Source: Pseudaminobacter salicylatoxidans (GTDB taxonomy: Bacteria; Pseudomonadota; Alphaproteobacteria; Rhizobiales; Rhizobiaceae). From it: DNA of 64,000 nucleotides. Below, piece after piece: positions 45,906-54,864 of this stretch. Where the stretch lies: positions 1-64,000 of the forward strand of contig NZ_QGGG01000003.1 in the NCBI RefSeq assembly GCF_003148475.1, read 5' to 3'. The notes beneath the pieces are model-generated. The model was not told the origin of the DNA. It saw only the letters and a list, made by a program, of their open reading frames with translations, and did not search any database. Made by a program: the position numbers and the translations under genes. The stretch's first letter is position 1. Each line of letters begins with the position of its first letter.

Positions 45906-47984
45906 TCATTTCTCGTGAAAGTGGTTATAGACCACCCGCGCGATCGATTCCGAAACACCATCCACGGCCATCAGATCTTCCACTGCCGCGCGGCTCACCG
46001 CCTTGGCGGTGCCGAAATGCAGAAGCAGCGCGCGCTTGCGTCCCGGCCCGATGCCGCTGATCTCGTCGAGCGGGTTGCGCGTCATCTCCTTCTTGCGGCG
46101 GGCGCGGTGCGAGCCGATGGCAAAGCGGTGCGCCTCGTCGCGCAGGCGCTGCACGAAATAGAGCACCGGATCGCGTACCGGCAGCGTAAAGGATTCGCGG
46201 CCCCGGACGAAAAAGCGCTCGCGGCCGGCTTCACGGTCCACGCCCTTTGCGACGCCGATTGCCGTTACCCTCTCCTCCACGCCAAGATCGCCAAGAATCT
46301 GGCGCACGGCCGTCATCTGTCCCTGCCCACCGTCGATGAGGACCAGGTCGGGCCATGCCGGGAAGGAGCCGTTCATCGCCTCCTCAGCATCCGCCTCATG
46401 CGAATTGTCCGCATCGCCATGCTCCTTGAGCAGGCGCGAGAAGCGGCGCGTCATCACCTCGCGCATCATGCCGAAGTCGTCGCCGGGGGTGATGTCGGTC
46501 GAGCGGATGTTGAACTTGCGGTACTGATTCTTCACGAATCCTTCCGGCCCCGCCACGATCATGGCGCCGACTGCATTGGTGCCCATGATGTGCGAGTTGT
46601 CGTAGACCTCGATACGGGCCGGCGTGCGCTCCAGCCCGAATGTCTCGGCAAGCCCCGCAAGCAGGCGTGCCTGCGTCGAGGTTTCGGCCAGCCTGCGACC
46701 GAGCGCCTCGCGCGCATTCTGCAGGGCGTGATCGACAAGGTCTTTCTTCTCGCCACGCTGCGGCACGGAGATCGTTACCTTGTGGCCCGCGCGCGTGGCG
46801 AGCGCCTGCGCCAGAAGCTCCTCTTCCTCGACCTTGTGCGACAGCAGCAGAAGCCGCGGGCTGGGCTTGTCGTCGTAGAACTGGGCGAGGAAGGAGCCCA
46901 GCACCTCCTGCGCTTCCAGCGCCGGATCGGCCTTGGGGAAATAGGCGCGGTTGCCCCAGTTCTGGCCGGTGCGGAAGAAGAACACCTGGATGCAGACCTG
47001 CCCGCCCTCCTGATGGATGGCGAAGACGTCGGCCTCCTCCAGCGATTGCGGATTGATGCCCTGATGGCTCTGCACATGGCTGAGCGCGGCCAGACGGTCG
47101 CGGTAGATCGCGGCACGCTCGAAATCCAGCTCCTCGGCCGCCTCCTGCATGGCCCCGGAAATCTCCGTCTTCACCTTCTGGCTGCGACCGGAGAGGAAGT
47201 CCTTCGCCTCATCCACCAGTTCCGCGTAGTCGGCCGTCGAGATTTCGCCGGTGCAGGGACCTGAACAACGCTTGATCTGGTACAGCAGGCAGGGGCGTGT
47301 ACGCGTCTCGAACACCGAATTCGTGCAGGTGCGCAACAGAAACGCGCGCTGCAGCGAGTTGATGGTGCGGTCAACCGCGCCGGCGGATGCGAACGGCCCG
47401 AAATAATCGCCCTTGCGCGTGCGCGCGCCGCGATGCTTGAAAATGCCCGGCGACGGGTGATCCCCGGTCAGCAGGATATAGGGAAACGACTTGTCGTCGC
47501 GCAACAGCACGTTGAAGCGCGGCCGCAAACGCTTGATAAGATTGGCTTCAAGCAGCAGCGCCTCGATTTCGGTGCGGGTGACGACGAACTCCATCGTGGC
47601 CGTCTCGCGCACCATGCGGCCGATGCGATTGGTGTGGAAGCGGCCTTGTGCATATTGCGTCACGCGCTTCTTCAGATTGCGCGCCTTGCCGACATAAAGC
47701 ACATCGCCGGCCGCATTCATCATGCGGTAGACGCCCGGTGCGTTGGGCAGGCGCTTGACCAGCGTCTGGATAACCTCGGCGCCGACCTTGCCTTCGGTGT
47801 CATCGGGATTGGCGGTCCAGTCGATGGCGGTGAACGGCGAATCAGCAAGCTGCGGCGGGGCCTCGACGTCCGGCCCCTCGTCTTCCTCGACCTCGTGACC
47901 GGGCATATAGCCGGCCACGTCGCCGCTGGCCCTGCCGGCGCGCGGCTTGTGAAGAGACTTCAGATTGGGATTTCCGGGATTCAT
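45906..47984 (-). CDS. uvrC: Excinuclease ABC subunit C
   Basis: The dual-incision nuclease of nucleotide excision repair. The 692-residue protein has an extra, acidic N-terminus of about 70 residues. The GIY-YIG domain follows ([20 protein letters not shown] then [10 protein letters not shown]), then the Cys-rich segment [18 protein letters not shown], the UVR motif, the RNase H-like second nuclease domain ([30 protein letters not shown]) and C-terminal helix-hairpin-helix motifs ([16 protein letters not shown]). The ATG at 47984 overlaps the SDR stop as ATGA, which fixes the start. Confidence 0.97.
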   Translation of the reverse strand: MNPGNPNLKSLHKPRAGRASGDVAGYMPGHEVEEDEGPDVEAPPQLADSPFTAIDWTANPDDTEGKVGAEVIQTLVKRLPNAPGVYRMMNAAGDVLYVGKARNLKKRVTQYAQGRFHTNRIGRMVRETATMEFVVTRTEIEALLLEANLIKRLRPRFNVLLRDDKSFPYILLTGDHPSPGIFKHRGARTRKGDYFGPFASAGAVDRTINSLQRAFLLRTCTNSVFETRTRPCLLYQIKRCSGPCTGEISTADYAELVDEAKDFLSGRSQKVKTEISGAMQEAAEELDFERAAIYRDRLAALSHVQSHQGINPQSLEEADVFAIHQEGGQVCIQVFFFRTGQNWGNRAYFPKADPALEAQEVLGSFLAQFYDDKPSPRLLLLSHKVEEEELLAQALATRAGHKVTISVPQRGEKKDLVDHALQNAREALGRRLAETSTQARLLAGLAETFGLERTPARIEVYDNSHIMGTNAVGAMIVAGPEGFVKNQYRKFNIRSTDITPGDDFGMMREVMTRRFSRLLKEHGDADNSHEADAEEAMNGSFPAWPDLVLIDGGQGQMTAVRQILGDLGVEERVTAIGVAKGVDREAGRERFFVRGRESFTLPVRDPVLYFVQRLRDEAHRFAIGSHRARRKKEMTRNPLDEISGIGPGRKRALLLHFGTAKAVSRAAVEDLMAVDGVSESIARVVYNHFHEK

Positions 47985-48745
47985 TCCTTTATGCCTGTCA
48001 CATCCGGCGTCTGCCATGCAAGATGCTGGCCGCCATCGAGCGCGATCATCTGTCCGGTGACGGAGCGCGCTTCCCATAGATAGCGGATCGTGGCGCCGAA
48101 TTCCAAAAGCGAGGGGCCGCGCCTGAGGATAAGCCCTTCGACCTGCCGCGAGAAGTCCTCGGCCTGCTGGCGGCTGCTGGCCAGCGTCGGCCCCGGCCCG
48201 ATGGCGTTGACGCGGATGCGCGGGGCCAGCGCCTGCGCCATGGTGCGGGTGGCATTCCACAGCGCCGACTTCGAAAGCGCATACGAAAAATAGTTCGGCG
48301 TCGGCTTCAGCACGCGCTGGTCCACGATATTGACCACCAGCCCCTCGGCTTCATGAGGCAGGCTTTCCGCGAACCGCCGTGCCAGCAGGACCGGCGCCTT
48401 GAGATGGACGGCGAAATTCCTGTCCCACGCCGCCCAGTCAAAATCGGTGATCTCGTCGGGTTCGAAAACCGAAGCGTTGTTGACCAGCAGCGAAACCGTG
48501 CCCAGCGCCGCGCTCGCCTGTCGTACCAAACCGTCTACAGCGCGCATGTCGGTGAGATCGGCCACGACAACGGCAGCCTCGCCACCTTGCGCGGCTACCG
48601 ATGCGGCCAACTCATCGGCATCGGCACGCGAGCGGTTGCAATGGATGGCGACCGCAAAGCCATTCGCTGCGAGGTCTTCCACAATAGCCCTGCCGACGCG
48701 CCTGGCGCCGCCGGTCACAAGCGCGACCCTGCCATTTTCCCGCAT
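47981..48745 (-). CDS. SDR oxidoreductase resembling pteridine/dihydromonapterin reductases
   Basis: A 254-residue short-chain reductase. The cofactor loop is [11 protein letters not shown], the TGx3RxG form with an arginine found in pteridine reductase PTR1 and FolM rather than the usual TGxxxGxG. The second strand ends HCNRSR, typical for NADPH. The NNAS motif (LVNNASVF) and YxxxK (YALSKSALW) are present. FolM reduces dihydromonapterin and dihydrofolate. It is the first gene of the operon with uvrC, pgsA, moaD and moaE, coupled to uvrC by ATGA. The pteridine substrate is inferred from the motif. Confidence 0.85.
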   Translation of the reverse strand: MRENGRVALVTGGARRVGRAIVEDLAANGFAVAIHCNRSRADADELAASVAAQGGEAAVVVADLTDMRAVDGLVRQASAALGTVSLLVNNASVFEPDEITDFDWAAWDRNFAVHLKAPVLLARRFAESLPHEAEGLVVNIVDQRVLKPTPNYFSYALSKSALWNATRTMAQALAPRIRVNAIGPGPTLASSRQQAEDFSRQVEGLILRRGPSLLEFGATIRYLWEARSVTGQMIALDGGQHLAWQTPDVTGIKE

Positions 48746-49147
48746 TTGTCCATCCCCAATTTTCGGGTGTAAATCCTGCCTGCGGGCGATCCGGTCGCCT
48801 TACAGGTTAATTCCCGTTCGCTCCTTTGACGGCAATGTGGCGAGAAACCCGACAGACCGTCCCCGGCAGCGACGCAAATTCACAACTCGATTCAATATAG
48901 GCAGCACAAACCATTGAACCAAGGGACCTTTTGCCACTTCGAACACGCTCTCCTGACAGCGGTGTTGCACGAGGGCAACGTCACCTTTCCGCCTCATTAG
49001 CGCCAGCTAAACTCCCTATTTCAGGTACTCTCTGGCCGCATTTCGACACGACATTGGGACCGTTAAGACGCCCGACGGGTTGTCTCCCAGACCTGCGGGA
49101 TGTCTTCCCACAGAAAACTGAAGTGCTGTGGCTAAGGAGTACAGAAT
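48746..49147. other. Divergent control region between the pteridine-reductase-like gene and the Omp25-type gene
   Basis: This 402-base region holds no supported gene. It must contain the promoter of the leftward SDR-uvrC operon and the promoter and long leader of the rightward outer-membrane protein. The latter has a strong ribosome binding site, TAAGGAG, at 49133-49139, nine bases before the ATG. A short hairpin GTTGC-ACGAGG-GCAAC lies around 48963-48978. Confidence 0.4.
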
Positions 49148-49807
49148 ATGGAAGCCAAATTGAAATTCGCGCTGCCGTTTGCGGCTACGCTCGGGCTCAT
49201 CGCCCTCGCTGGCGTTCCCGCCAATGCGGCCGACGTGGTCATGGAAGAGCCACCGGCACCTGCCGCCCCGATGGAACTGCCCCCGCTCAACACCTGGTCC
49301 GGCCCCTATGCCGGTGTGAACCTTGGCTACGGCTTTTCCGGCCGCGTCAAGGAGCCGGGCAACAGCATCAAGACCGATGGCTTCGTCGGTGGCGGTTTCC
49401 TGGGTTATAACTACCAGGTCGACAACTTCGTCGCCGGTGTCGAGGGCGATATCGGATATGGTGGCCTGAAGGGCGACAATGCCGGTACGGAAGCCAAAGG
49501 CGGTCTCAACGGCTCGCTGCGCGCCCGCCTCGGCTATGCCGTTTCGCCGGACATCCTGCCCTACGTCACCGCCGGTGGCGCTGCGCAGAGCCTGAAGGTG
49601 ACCGAAGGCGGCATCTCCGACAAGAACACCATGGTCGGCTGGACCGCCGGTGCCGGTACCGACATCAAGGTCACCGACAATCTGTTCGGCCGCGTCGAGT
49701 ATCGCTACACCGACTATGGCAACAAGTCCTTCACGACCGGTGGCGGCACGCGCGACGTCGATGCTCGCGATCACCGCATCCAGTTCGGCATCGGCATGAA
49801 GTTCTGA
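49148..49807 (+). CDS. Omp25/Omp31-type outer-membrane beta-barrel protein
   Basis: A 219-residue eight-strand barrel of the family that includes Brucella Omp25 and Omp31 and rhizobial RopB. The signal peptide ends ANA (residue 27). The mature part has a short Pro/Ala-rich segment, then WSGPYAGVNLGYGFSG, alternating strands (NYQVDNFVAGVEGDIGYG, SLRARLGYAVSPDILPYVTA) and the C-terminal strand HRIQFGIGMKF ending in Phe, as required for BAM assembly. The strong ribosome binding site and the terminator at 49837 suggest a highly expressed single gene. Confidence 0.93.
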   Translation: MEAKLKFALPFAATLGLIALAGVPANAADVVMEEPPAPAAPMELPPLNTWSGPYAGVNLGYGFSGRVKEPGNSIKTDGFVGGGFLGYNYQVDNFVAGVEGDIGYGGLKGDNAGTEAKGGLNGSLRARLGYAVSPDILPYVTAGGAAQSLKVTEGGISDKNTMVGWTAGAGTDIKVTDNLFGRVEYRYTDYGNKSFTTGGGTRDVDARDHRIQFGIGMKF

Positions 49808-49836
49808 TTTTTCCCCGCCTCCGGGCGAGGAATGAG

Positions 49837-49866
49837 AAGCCGGGCGCCCCAAGCGCCCGGCTTTTT
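49837..49866 (+). terminator. Terminator after the Omp25-type gene
   Basis: An 11-bp perfect stem AAGCCGGGCGC / GCGCCCGGCTT with a 5-base loop is followed by TTTC, 30 bases past the stop. It may also serve the convergent GST gene. Confidence 0.85.
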
Positions 49867-49869
49867 CGT

Positions 49870-50466
49870 TCAGGCCGGCAGATACGGCTTGAGTTCCAGG
49901 AATTTCTCGTCGAAGCGGGCGGCCCACCGCTTGAGCTTCGGACGACCGCGTTCCCACTGGCCGGCAAAGCGCAGATCGAGATAGCCGAGCGCGGCGCGCA
50001 GCGCGATCTGACCGGCGGTTATCTTCTTCGGGAGCTTTGGCGGATTGGCGTTCAGCACGTCCAGAGCGCGCGTCACCTTCGTCCATTGCTTGTCGAGCCA
50101 GGGCGCATGCACCTTTTCCTCCGGCCGCATGCGGCGTTCGTAGACATGGGCGAGAAGGCAATCGCAAATGCCGTCAGCCAAAGCCTCCAGACGCTCGGCG
50201 TCCAGCCGCTTTTCGGCGTTGCGCGGAAACAGCGCATTGCCCGAAATCCGGTTGAGATGCTGGGTGATGACGCGGCTGTCGAAAACGCTGCTGCCGTCAT
50301 CATTGATCAGAACAGGAATCTTGCCGAGCGGATTGGCCGAAACCAGTTCCGCGCCTTGTGCGCCGGTATCGGTCGGAACGGCGTCCAGTGCCAATCCCGC
50401 GTAAGCGGCGGCCATGCGCACCTTGGCGCTGAAAGGCGAAGCGGACGAATAGAGAAGCTTTGGCAT
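49870..50466 (-). CDS. Glutathione S-transferase family protein
   Basis: A 198-residue protein with an N-terminal thioredoxin-like domain (MPKLLYSSASPFSAKVRMAA; NPLGKIPVLINDDGSSVFDS with the cis-Pro and the Asp/Ser that bind the gamma-Glu of glutathione). A helical C-terminal domain follows (DAERLEALADGICDCLLAHV). The catalytic candidate is Ser in SSASPF. I chose the ATG at 50466, where the thioredoxin fold starts. The substrate is unknown. It ends 3 bases from the terminator of the convergent outer-membrane gene. Confidence 0.9.
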   Translation of the reverse strand: MPKLLYSSASPFSAKVRMAAAYAGLALDAVPTDTGAQGAELVSANPLGKIPVLINDDGSSVFDSRVITQHLNRISGNALFPRNAEKRLDAERLEALADGICDCLLAHVYERRMRPEEKVHAPWLDKQWTKVTRALDVLNANPPKLPKKITAGQIALRAALGYLDLRFAGQWERGRPKLKRWAARFDEKFLELKPYLPA

Positions 50467-50531
50467 GAATTCTTCCGGATGTTGGCGCGACCGGCTGGCC
50501 GCTTGCTGAAAACAAGAACAGGAACGGGAGT

Positions 50532-51257
50532 TCAACCACCGCGCACCGGCGGCATCACCACCTTGGGCAGGCGGCAGGCAGCGCGCCGGTCAACCTCGTC
50601 GCATCGCCTGTAGGACAGGTCCCGTGTCATGCAGATACGCACCTCGCGCAGATAGCGCCGGTCGCAGGTCACTGCGATGCCATCGGCGGGAATGCCGGGG
50701 TTGTCGCGCAGGAAGGCGCGCTCGACCTCCTGCGGATCGGGCGTGAGATATTTGCCCAGGCGCGTATATTCGGGCGGAATCGTCACCTGCTCGCGGGCGG
50801 CGCGCAGCACCTCGAAATAATCTTCCTGCCCCAAACCCGAACAGGTGCCGTGCTTGCGCCATTCATGACCGATGAGCCCGACCGCAGGCATGATGTCGAG
50901 AAGCCCGCGCGCCTCCCTCTCGGGCACGCGCGGGCGATTGGTGGGGCAGTCCTGCGGGTAGCCGCGCTCATATTGCGGCCACAACCCATGAACGACAAAA
51001 GCGTATGGCCGTCCGCCCCGGCACTGCTGGCTGTTGGCCTGATCCGGATCCGCCTCGCAATAGCTTGGCGACCACGACAGCGACAGCACGTAGAAATCGA
51101 AACCCGACCCTATCGGCACCGTAGCGACCTGGGAACGCGCCGGCTCCGCGGCCTTCTGCTCACTCCCGGAAGGTTTGCAGCCGGCAACCAGCACCAGCAA
51201 GGCCGCGCCAAGCACAATCGCCACGCGGTATCGCTTGCGGCCGGCATTCACGCACAT
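50532..51257 (-). CDS. Ribonuclease T2-family lipoprotein
   Basis: A 241-residue exported RNase that cleaves RNA via 2',3'-cyclic phosphates. It has a lipoprotein signal with lipobox LVAGC (Cys27). The two catalytic segments are FVVHGLWPQ (His90) and GHEWRKHGTC (His131, Glu132, Lys135, His136). Several cysteines for disulphides are present. I chose the ATG at 51257 rather than 51296 because the latter would overlap the upstream gene by 19 bases and the lipobox spacing suits the shorter form. The lipid anchor suggests action on periplasmic or external RNA. Confidence 0.9.
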   Translation of the reverse strand: MCVNAGRKRYRVAIVLGAALLVLVAGCKPSGSEQKAAEPARSQVATVPIGSGFDFYVLSLSWSPSYCEADPDQANSQQCRGGRPYAFVVHGLWPQYERGYPQDCPTNRPRVPEREARGLLDIMPAVGLIGHEWRKHGTCSGLGQEDYFEVLRAAREQVTIPPEYTRLGKYLTPDPQEVERAFLRDNPGIPADGIAVTCDRRYLREVRICMTRDLSYRRCDEVDRRAACRLPKVVMPPVRGG

Positions 51258-51277
51258 TGCCTTTTTCGCCGATGCTG

Positions 51278-51718
51278 TCAGCGCAGAACGCGGCAACGGC
51301 CGTCATAGACAAACCAGCGATCGAAGCCCGCCACGCAGAATTCGACATTGTCGCCCATGCCGGCGAAGCCCATTCGGCCCTCGATCAGATACCAGATGTC
51401 GCGCATATTGCCGTCGGTCAGGCTGACCCTGGCGCCGCAATAAAGCCTCGCGATCGGCTGGCGCTCGGCCTGGGGCAGATAGCGGGTCTCGTGAATGTCG
51501 TAGAAATCGGTGATCCCGACATTCGGCAAATTCGGCACATGCCGAACCTGATAGTCGAAGCGATGCACGATCTTTTTCAGAAAACGCTGATCGGCGCACA
51601 GGCTGACGGGCGCCGCCTGCCGCACGATGAAGTCGGCGGCCATGGAAACAGTCGATGTGGAAAAAAGCGAGCCGGCGGCTACGATGGCAGCCATGGCGAA
51701 TTGAACGAAGCGTGACAT
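51278..51718 (-). CDS. Small secreted hypothetical protein
   Basis: A 146-residue protein with a signal peptide (1-28, ending SMA). The mature part contains ADFIVRQAAPVSLCADQRFL, GITDFYDIHETRYLPQ, and ARLYCGARVSLTDGNMRDIWYLIE. The conserved-looking end is NVEFCVAGFDRWFVYDGRCRVLR, with four cysteines in the mature protein that could form two disulphides. I recognise no named family, though similar proteins occur in rhizobia. It lies 20 bases upstream of the RNase T2 gene on the same strand, so the two are probably cotranscribed. Confidence 0.75.
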   Translation of the reverse strand: MSRFVQFAMAAIVAAGSLFSTSTVSMAADFIVRQAAPVSLCADQRFLKKIVHRFDYQVRHVPNLPNVGITDFYDIHETRYLPQAERQPIARLYCGARVSLTDGNMRDIWYLIEGRMGFAGMGDNVEFCVAGFDRWFVYDGRCRVLR

Positions 51719-51784
51719 AGCTAACCTCGTGAATCATCGCGAACGCAATGCAGACGCAAATAGTGCGCAATGCTCATGCGTCGG

Positions 51785-52645
51785 TCAACCCGACACGGTT
51801 TCCCCGGCAAGCCATTCCAGCGACCAGCCCGAGCCTTTCTCTTCGGCCAGCAAGGCGTGCAATGCCGGCAGCAGCACGTTCAGTTCCCGTTCCAGCGTGT
51901 AAGGTGGGTTGACGACGATCATGCCGGTGCCGTCGAGGCGCGGTTCGGACGAAGGCCGCCTGATCTCGAAGCCGATGTCCATGATCTTGGGGATGCCCGC
52001 ATCAGCGAGCGCCTGCCGGAACCCGGCCACCGCCTTGCGATCCTTGATCGGATACCACAGCGCATAGATGCCGCCTGGCCAGCGCCGGTGCGCACGCTGC
52101 AGGCCTTCCACCAGCCGCAGAAACTCGCCCTCCTTCTCGAAGGGCGGATCGACCAGCACCAACCCGCGCTTTTCCTTGGGCGGCAGATGCGCGCCGAGCG
52201 CCAGCCAGCCGTCCAGTTCGGTGACGCGGACCTGAAAATCCTCGGCGAAAAGCTCCTTCAGAAGCTGTACGTCCTGAGGATGCAACTCGATCGCCGACAG
52301 CCGGTCCTGCTTGCGCAGCAGCCGGCGCACGACAAGCGGCGAACCCGGATAGAAGGAAAGCTCGCCCGACGCATCCGTTTCGCCCACCGCGTCGAGATAG
52401 GGCTTCAGCAGTGCGGCCGCCTCGGGTGAGAACGTCGCATCGAGCAGGCGACCAATACCGCCTCGCCATTCTCCCGTCTTGCCGGCCTCCTCCGAACCGA
52501 GATCGTAGAGGCCGATCCCCGCATGGGTGTCGATGACGCGGAAAGCCTTGTCCTTCTGCTTCAGATATTCCACCAGCCGCGCCAGAACGGCGTGCTTGAC
52601 GACATCGGCGAAATTGCCAGCGTGATAGGCGTGGCGGTAATTCAT
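51785..52645 (-). CDS. rlmJ: 23S rRNA (adenine-N6)-methyltransferase RlmJ
   Basis: Methylates A2030 of 23S rRNA. The 286-residue protein begins MNYRHAYHAGNFADVVKHAV, the RlmJ signature. The SAM loop segment is VIDTHAGIGLYDL. The catalytic N6-methyltransferase motif reads DPPFEKEGEF, in the place of DPPY. The ATG at 52645 is fixed by the conserved N-terminus. It is two bases downstream of the membrane-protein gene, so they form one transcript. Confidence 0.95.
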   Translation of the reverse strand: MNYRHAYHAGNFADVVKHAVLARLVEYLKQKDKAFRVIDTHAGIGLYDLGSEEAGKTGEWRGGIGRLLDATFSPEAAALLKPYLDAVGETDASGELSFYPGSPLVVRRLLRKQDRLSAIELHPQDVQLLKELFAEDFQVRVTELDGWLALGAHLPPKEKRGLVLVDPPFEKEGEFLRLVEGLQRAHRRWPGGIYALWYPIKDRKAVAGFRQALADAGIPKIMDIGFEIRRPSSEPRLDGTGMIVVNPPYTLERELNVLLPALHALLAEEKGSGWSLEWLAGETVSG

Positions 52646-52647
52646 GC

Positions 52648-53250
52648 TCAGTTCTCGTCCAGTTCCCGCAATTGCGCACCCGATTGCCGCCACCGCATGC
52701 GCCGGTGACGGATCATGGCGAAGATCAGGCCGGTGATCCCGGCAGCCATTAGCAGGAAACCGCCGGTCCGCACCACCTCATAGACGGCAAACGCATCTGC
52801 CCGAAGGATGATGTCCACCGACTGGATATAGATGCCGGTTTCTTCGCCCGGCTGCACCGAAAACGTATAGATGCCATTCTGCAGGGCCGGTATCAGGCCG
52901 GCATCGTCGCGATAGATGCGCTCGTTGGTCTCGGCCGACTTGTCCTCCAGCGTGGCCTCGGCAAAAGTGAGCGGCACTGCCAGCATGCTACGCCCGTCAC
53001 CGGTAACTGTGAGGCTCAGTATCGAATGACCATCGATCTGTCTGGTTCCGCCAACGATGCGCAGATCGACCGCGACGCGCAGCGGTGCTTCGGACGCCGA
53101 CAGCGCGACCTCGACCGGCTTATATCCCGTGGCCCGTTCATAGACGCGGTAAGTACCCAGTTCGTGCCCCGTCAGATGCAGTGCAGCCCACGGATAGCCA
53201 ATTCCAAGCACTGCTCCGGCTGCGAAGACCAGAAGAAACAGAACTCGCAT
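52648..53250 (-). CDS. Membrane protein with extracytoplasmic domain, unknown function
   Basis: A 200-residue protein with an N-terminal membrane segment (residues 1-22, LFLLVFAAGAVLGIGYPWAA) and a soluble beta-rich domain of about 130 residues outside the cytoplasm. A C-terminal membrane helix follows (about 163-182, GGFLLMAAGITGLIFAMI), with a basic tail (RHRRMRWRQ). The domain contains VSLTVTGDGRSM-like LSLTVTGDGRSMLAVPL and YTFSVQPGEETGIYIQSVD. No family recognised. It precedes rlmJ directly. Confidence 0.75.
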   Translation of the reverse strand: MRVLFLLVFAAGAVLGIGYPWAALHLTGHELGTYRVYERATGYKPVEVALSASEAPLRVAVDLRIVGGTRQIDGHSILSLTVTGDGRSMLAVPLTFAEATLEDKSAETNERIYRDDAGLIPALQNGIYTFSVQPGEETGIYIQSVDIILRADAFAVYEVVRTGGFLLMAAGITGLIFAMIRHRRMRWRQSGAQLRELDEN

Positions 53251-53437
53251 TGCATGTCGCCCGAAAGCACCGGCTCATCCGGCTGCGACCGCCTCATCGG
53301 CATCTGTTCCGCAGTCTCACGAAACGGTGCGTGCCCACATTGACGCAGGCAGATAGTGCTGCATCGACCTGTTGTCCGCAATAATACTTCAGACTCCCGA
53401 AGGTTTCGCAGCATTGGCCGGCGAGACAGCCATACGG

Positions 53438-54013
53438 TCAGTCGCTCTGCCGCAGTCTTTCCAGGATTTGATCCACCGTCTGGTCTACATTCTGGGCCGA
53501 TGTATCGAGCCACAGGCCGATGTGTGGAGTGTGCTCATGCAAGACCTGTCTTATCTGCGCGGCAGTCCAGGAGCCATAGATCGGGTCGTCATAGATATTC
53601 TTCGAGCGGGCCCGGTCGCGCGCGGTCAGCACTTCGGCGGAAGGGTCGAGCACCACCACGGCCGGCCGATAGGACTTCAGTCGTTCGGCCGCCCACTCCA
53701 GAAACTCGCCCAGAATGACATCCTGATAGACGACGGTGAAACCTGCATCGGCATATTGCGCCGCAACACTCCACGCCAGTTCGTAGCGCAGCCGCAACTG
53801 GCGCTCGGCTTCCGGCGGCGGGTTCTGGCTCATCTCCACGCGGCCGCTGACGATCATGCGACGGAAAAGATCGCCGCGCAGATGCACCGCCTTCGGCAAC
53901 CGCTCGGCCAGCGCCTGCGCCACGGTCGATTTTCCCGCACCCATGCAACCGGTGATGATGACGATGCGCGGAAATCCGTCTGCCGGCGTGGAAGAAGAGA
54001 GCCCGCCCGTCAC
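53438..54013 (-). CDS. P-loop kinase-like ATPase
   Basis: A 191-residue nucleotide-binding protein of the AAA/zeta-toxin/gluconate-kinase-like group. Walker A is GCMGAGKST at residues 22-30. A following RGDLFRRMIVSG segment and VVVLDPSAEVLTARDRARSK (base-binding/lid region) are typical of small-molecule phosphotransferases. The GTG at 54013 overlaps the holC stop as GTGA, which I take as the start; an ATG at 54052 is possible but would overlap holC by 43 bases. The substrate is unknown. No antitoxin gene is present, so a toxin role is unlikely. Confidence 0.78.
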   Translation of the reverse strand: MTGGLSSSTPADGFPRIVIITGCMGAGKSTVAQALAERLPKAVHLRGDLFRRMIVSGRVEMSQNPPPEAERQLRLRYELAWSVAAQYADAGFTVVYQDVILGEFLEWAAERLKSYRPAVVVLDPSAEVLTARDRARSKNIYDDPIYGSWTAAQIRQVLHEHTPHIGLWLDTSAQNVDQTVDQILERLRQSD

Positions 54014-54459
54014 GCCTTGCGCTCCCAGCGACGTTCCGGTGTCTGCTGCCAATAAGTCACCGTGTGCCCCCCTGCCCTGGCAGACTTCCAGTGCTCGCGG
54101 GCAGCCTCGACCTGCGCGGTATCATGGCCGTCGAACATGAACACGGCACGCTCGTAGCCTTCAAGGTCAGGCGGCATCGCTCCATCGACCATGAAGCGGA
54201 TGCGCGCCTCGTTCGGGTTGCCCTGCCCCGTGGTCAACAGCACCGGCTGCTCATGCGGATAGGCTTCGCTGTCCGTCGCATGAGCGAGAAAGGACTCGTC
54301 GCGATAGGTCCACAGATGGGCATCCAGCGCATCGCGCCGCTCCTGCGTGCCGGTCTGCACCACGACGCGCCAGCCGCGTTGTACACTCTTTTCGAGCAGC
54401 CCCGGCAGCGCTTCTTCCAGCGTCGACTCCGTCAGATGATAAAAGAGAACTTCAGCCAT
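54010..54459 (-). CDS. holC: DNA polymerase III chi subunit
   Basis: The clamp-loader accessory subunit that links the replisome to SSB. The 149-residue protein starts MAEVLFYHLTESTLEEALPGLLEK, given here only as the family N-terminus. It contains RGWRVVVQTGTQERRDALD and LWTYRDESFLAH, then PVLLTTGQGNPN. It lies downstream of pepA on the same strand, about 400 bases away with a plus-strand DUF1059 gene between them. The pepA-holC order is common in proteobacteria. Confidence 0.93.
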   Translation of the reverse strand: MAEVLFYHLTESTLEEALPGLLEKSVQRGWRVVVQTGTQERRDALDAHLWTYRDESFLAHATDSEAYPHEQPVLLTTGQGNPNEARIRFMVDGAMPPDLEGYERAVFMFDGHDTAQVEAAREHWKSARAGGHTVTYWQQTPERRWERKA

Positions 54460-54614
54460 GCGCGCGAACCTACGCGATCGCGCGGCGAATGGAAATGCAA
54501 ACGGACAGAAGCGGCCGGCATCCGTGGCAAGAGCCCGCTTGTGATTTGTCGGCCATCCTGGACAGGATTATATTACCAGTCCCTGATGTATAGGGGAGTG
54601 GCCGGGAGGCGGAG

Positions 54615-54809
54615 ATGACACGCAAGTACATAGACTGCCGCGAATTCCCAAGTGAAATGTCCTGCACCGTCGCGATCTCGGCAGACGGTGAAGAAGAATT
54701 GGTCGAAGCTGCCGTTCAGCATGCCGTATCGGTGCATGGAGAACACGATACGCCCGAGTTGCGCGCGGAGATCAAGAAAGCCATCCACGTGGGCGCGCCA
54801 GCGGCCTGA
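54615..54809 (+). CDS. DUF1059-family small protein
   Basis: A 64-residue protein of the DUF1059 type (KYIDCREFPSEMSCTVAISA, then EEELVEAAVQHAVSVHGEHD and a C-terminal helix). Two cysteines and a conserved His are visible. The function of the family is unknown. The ATG at 54615 follows GGGAGGCGGAG, a good ribosome binding site. It is inserted on the plus strand between pepA and holC. Confidence 0.9.
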   Translation: MTRKYIDCREFPSEMSCTVAISADGEEELVEAAVQHAVSVHGEHDTPELRAEIKKAIHVGAPAA

Positions 54810-54864
54810 TCAACAGGCCTGTCCGGTGCGGCCGCATTCAGGCCCGCACCGGACGGATGACTGA

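Noticed and set aside
53438-54013. Zeta-type toxin of a toxin-antitoxin pair
   Set aside because: No small antitoxin gene is adjacent; the neighbour is holC.
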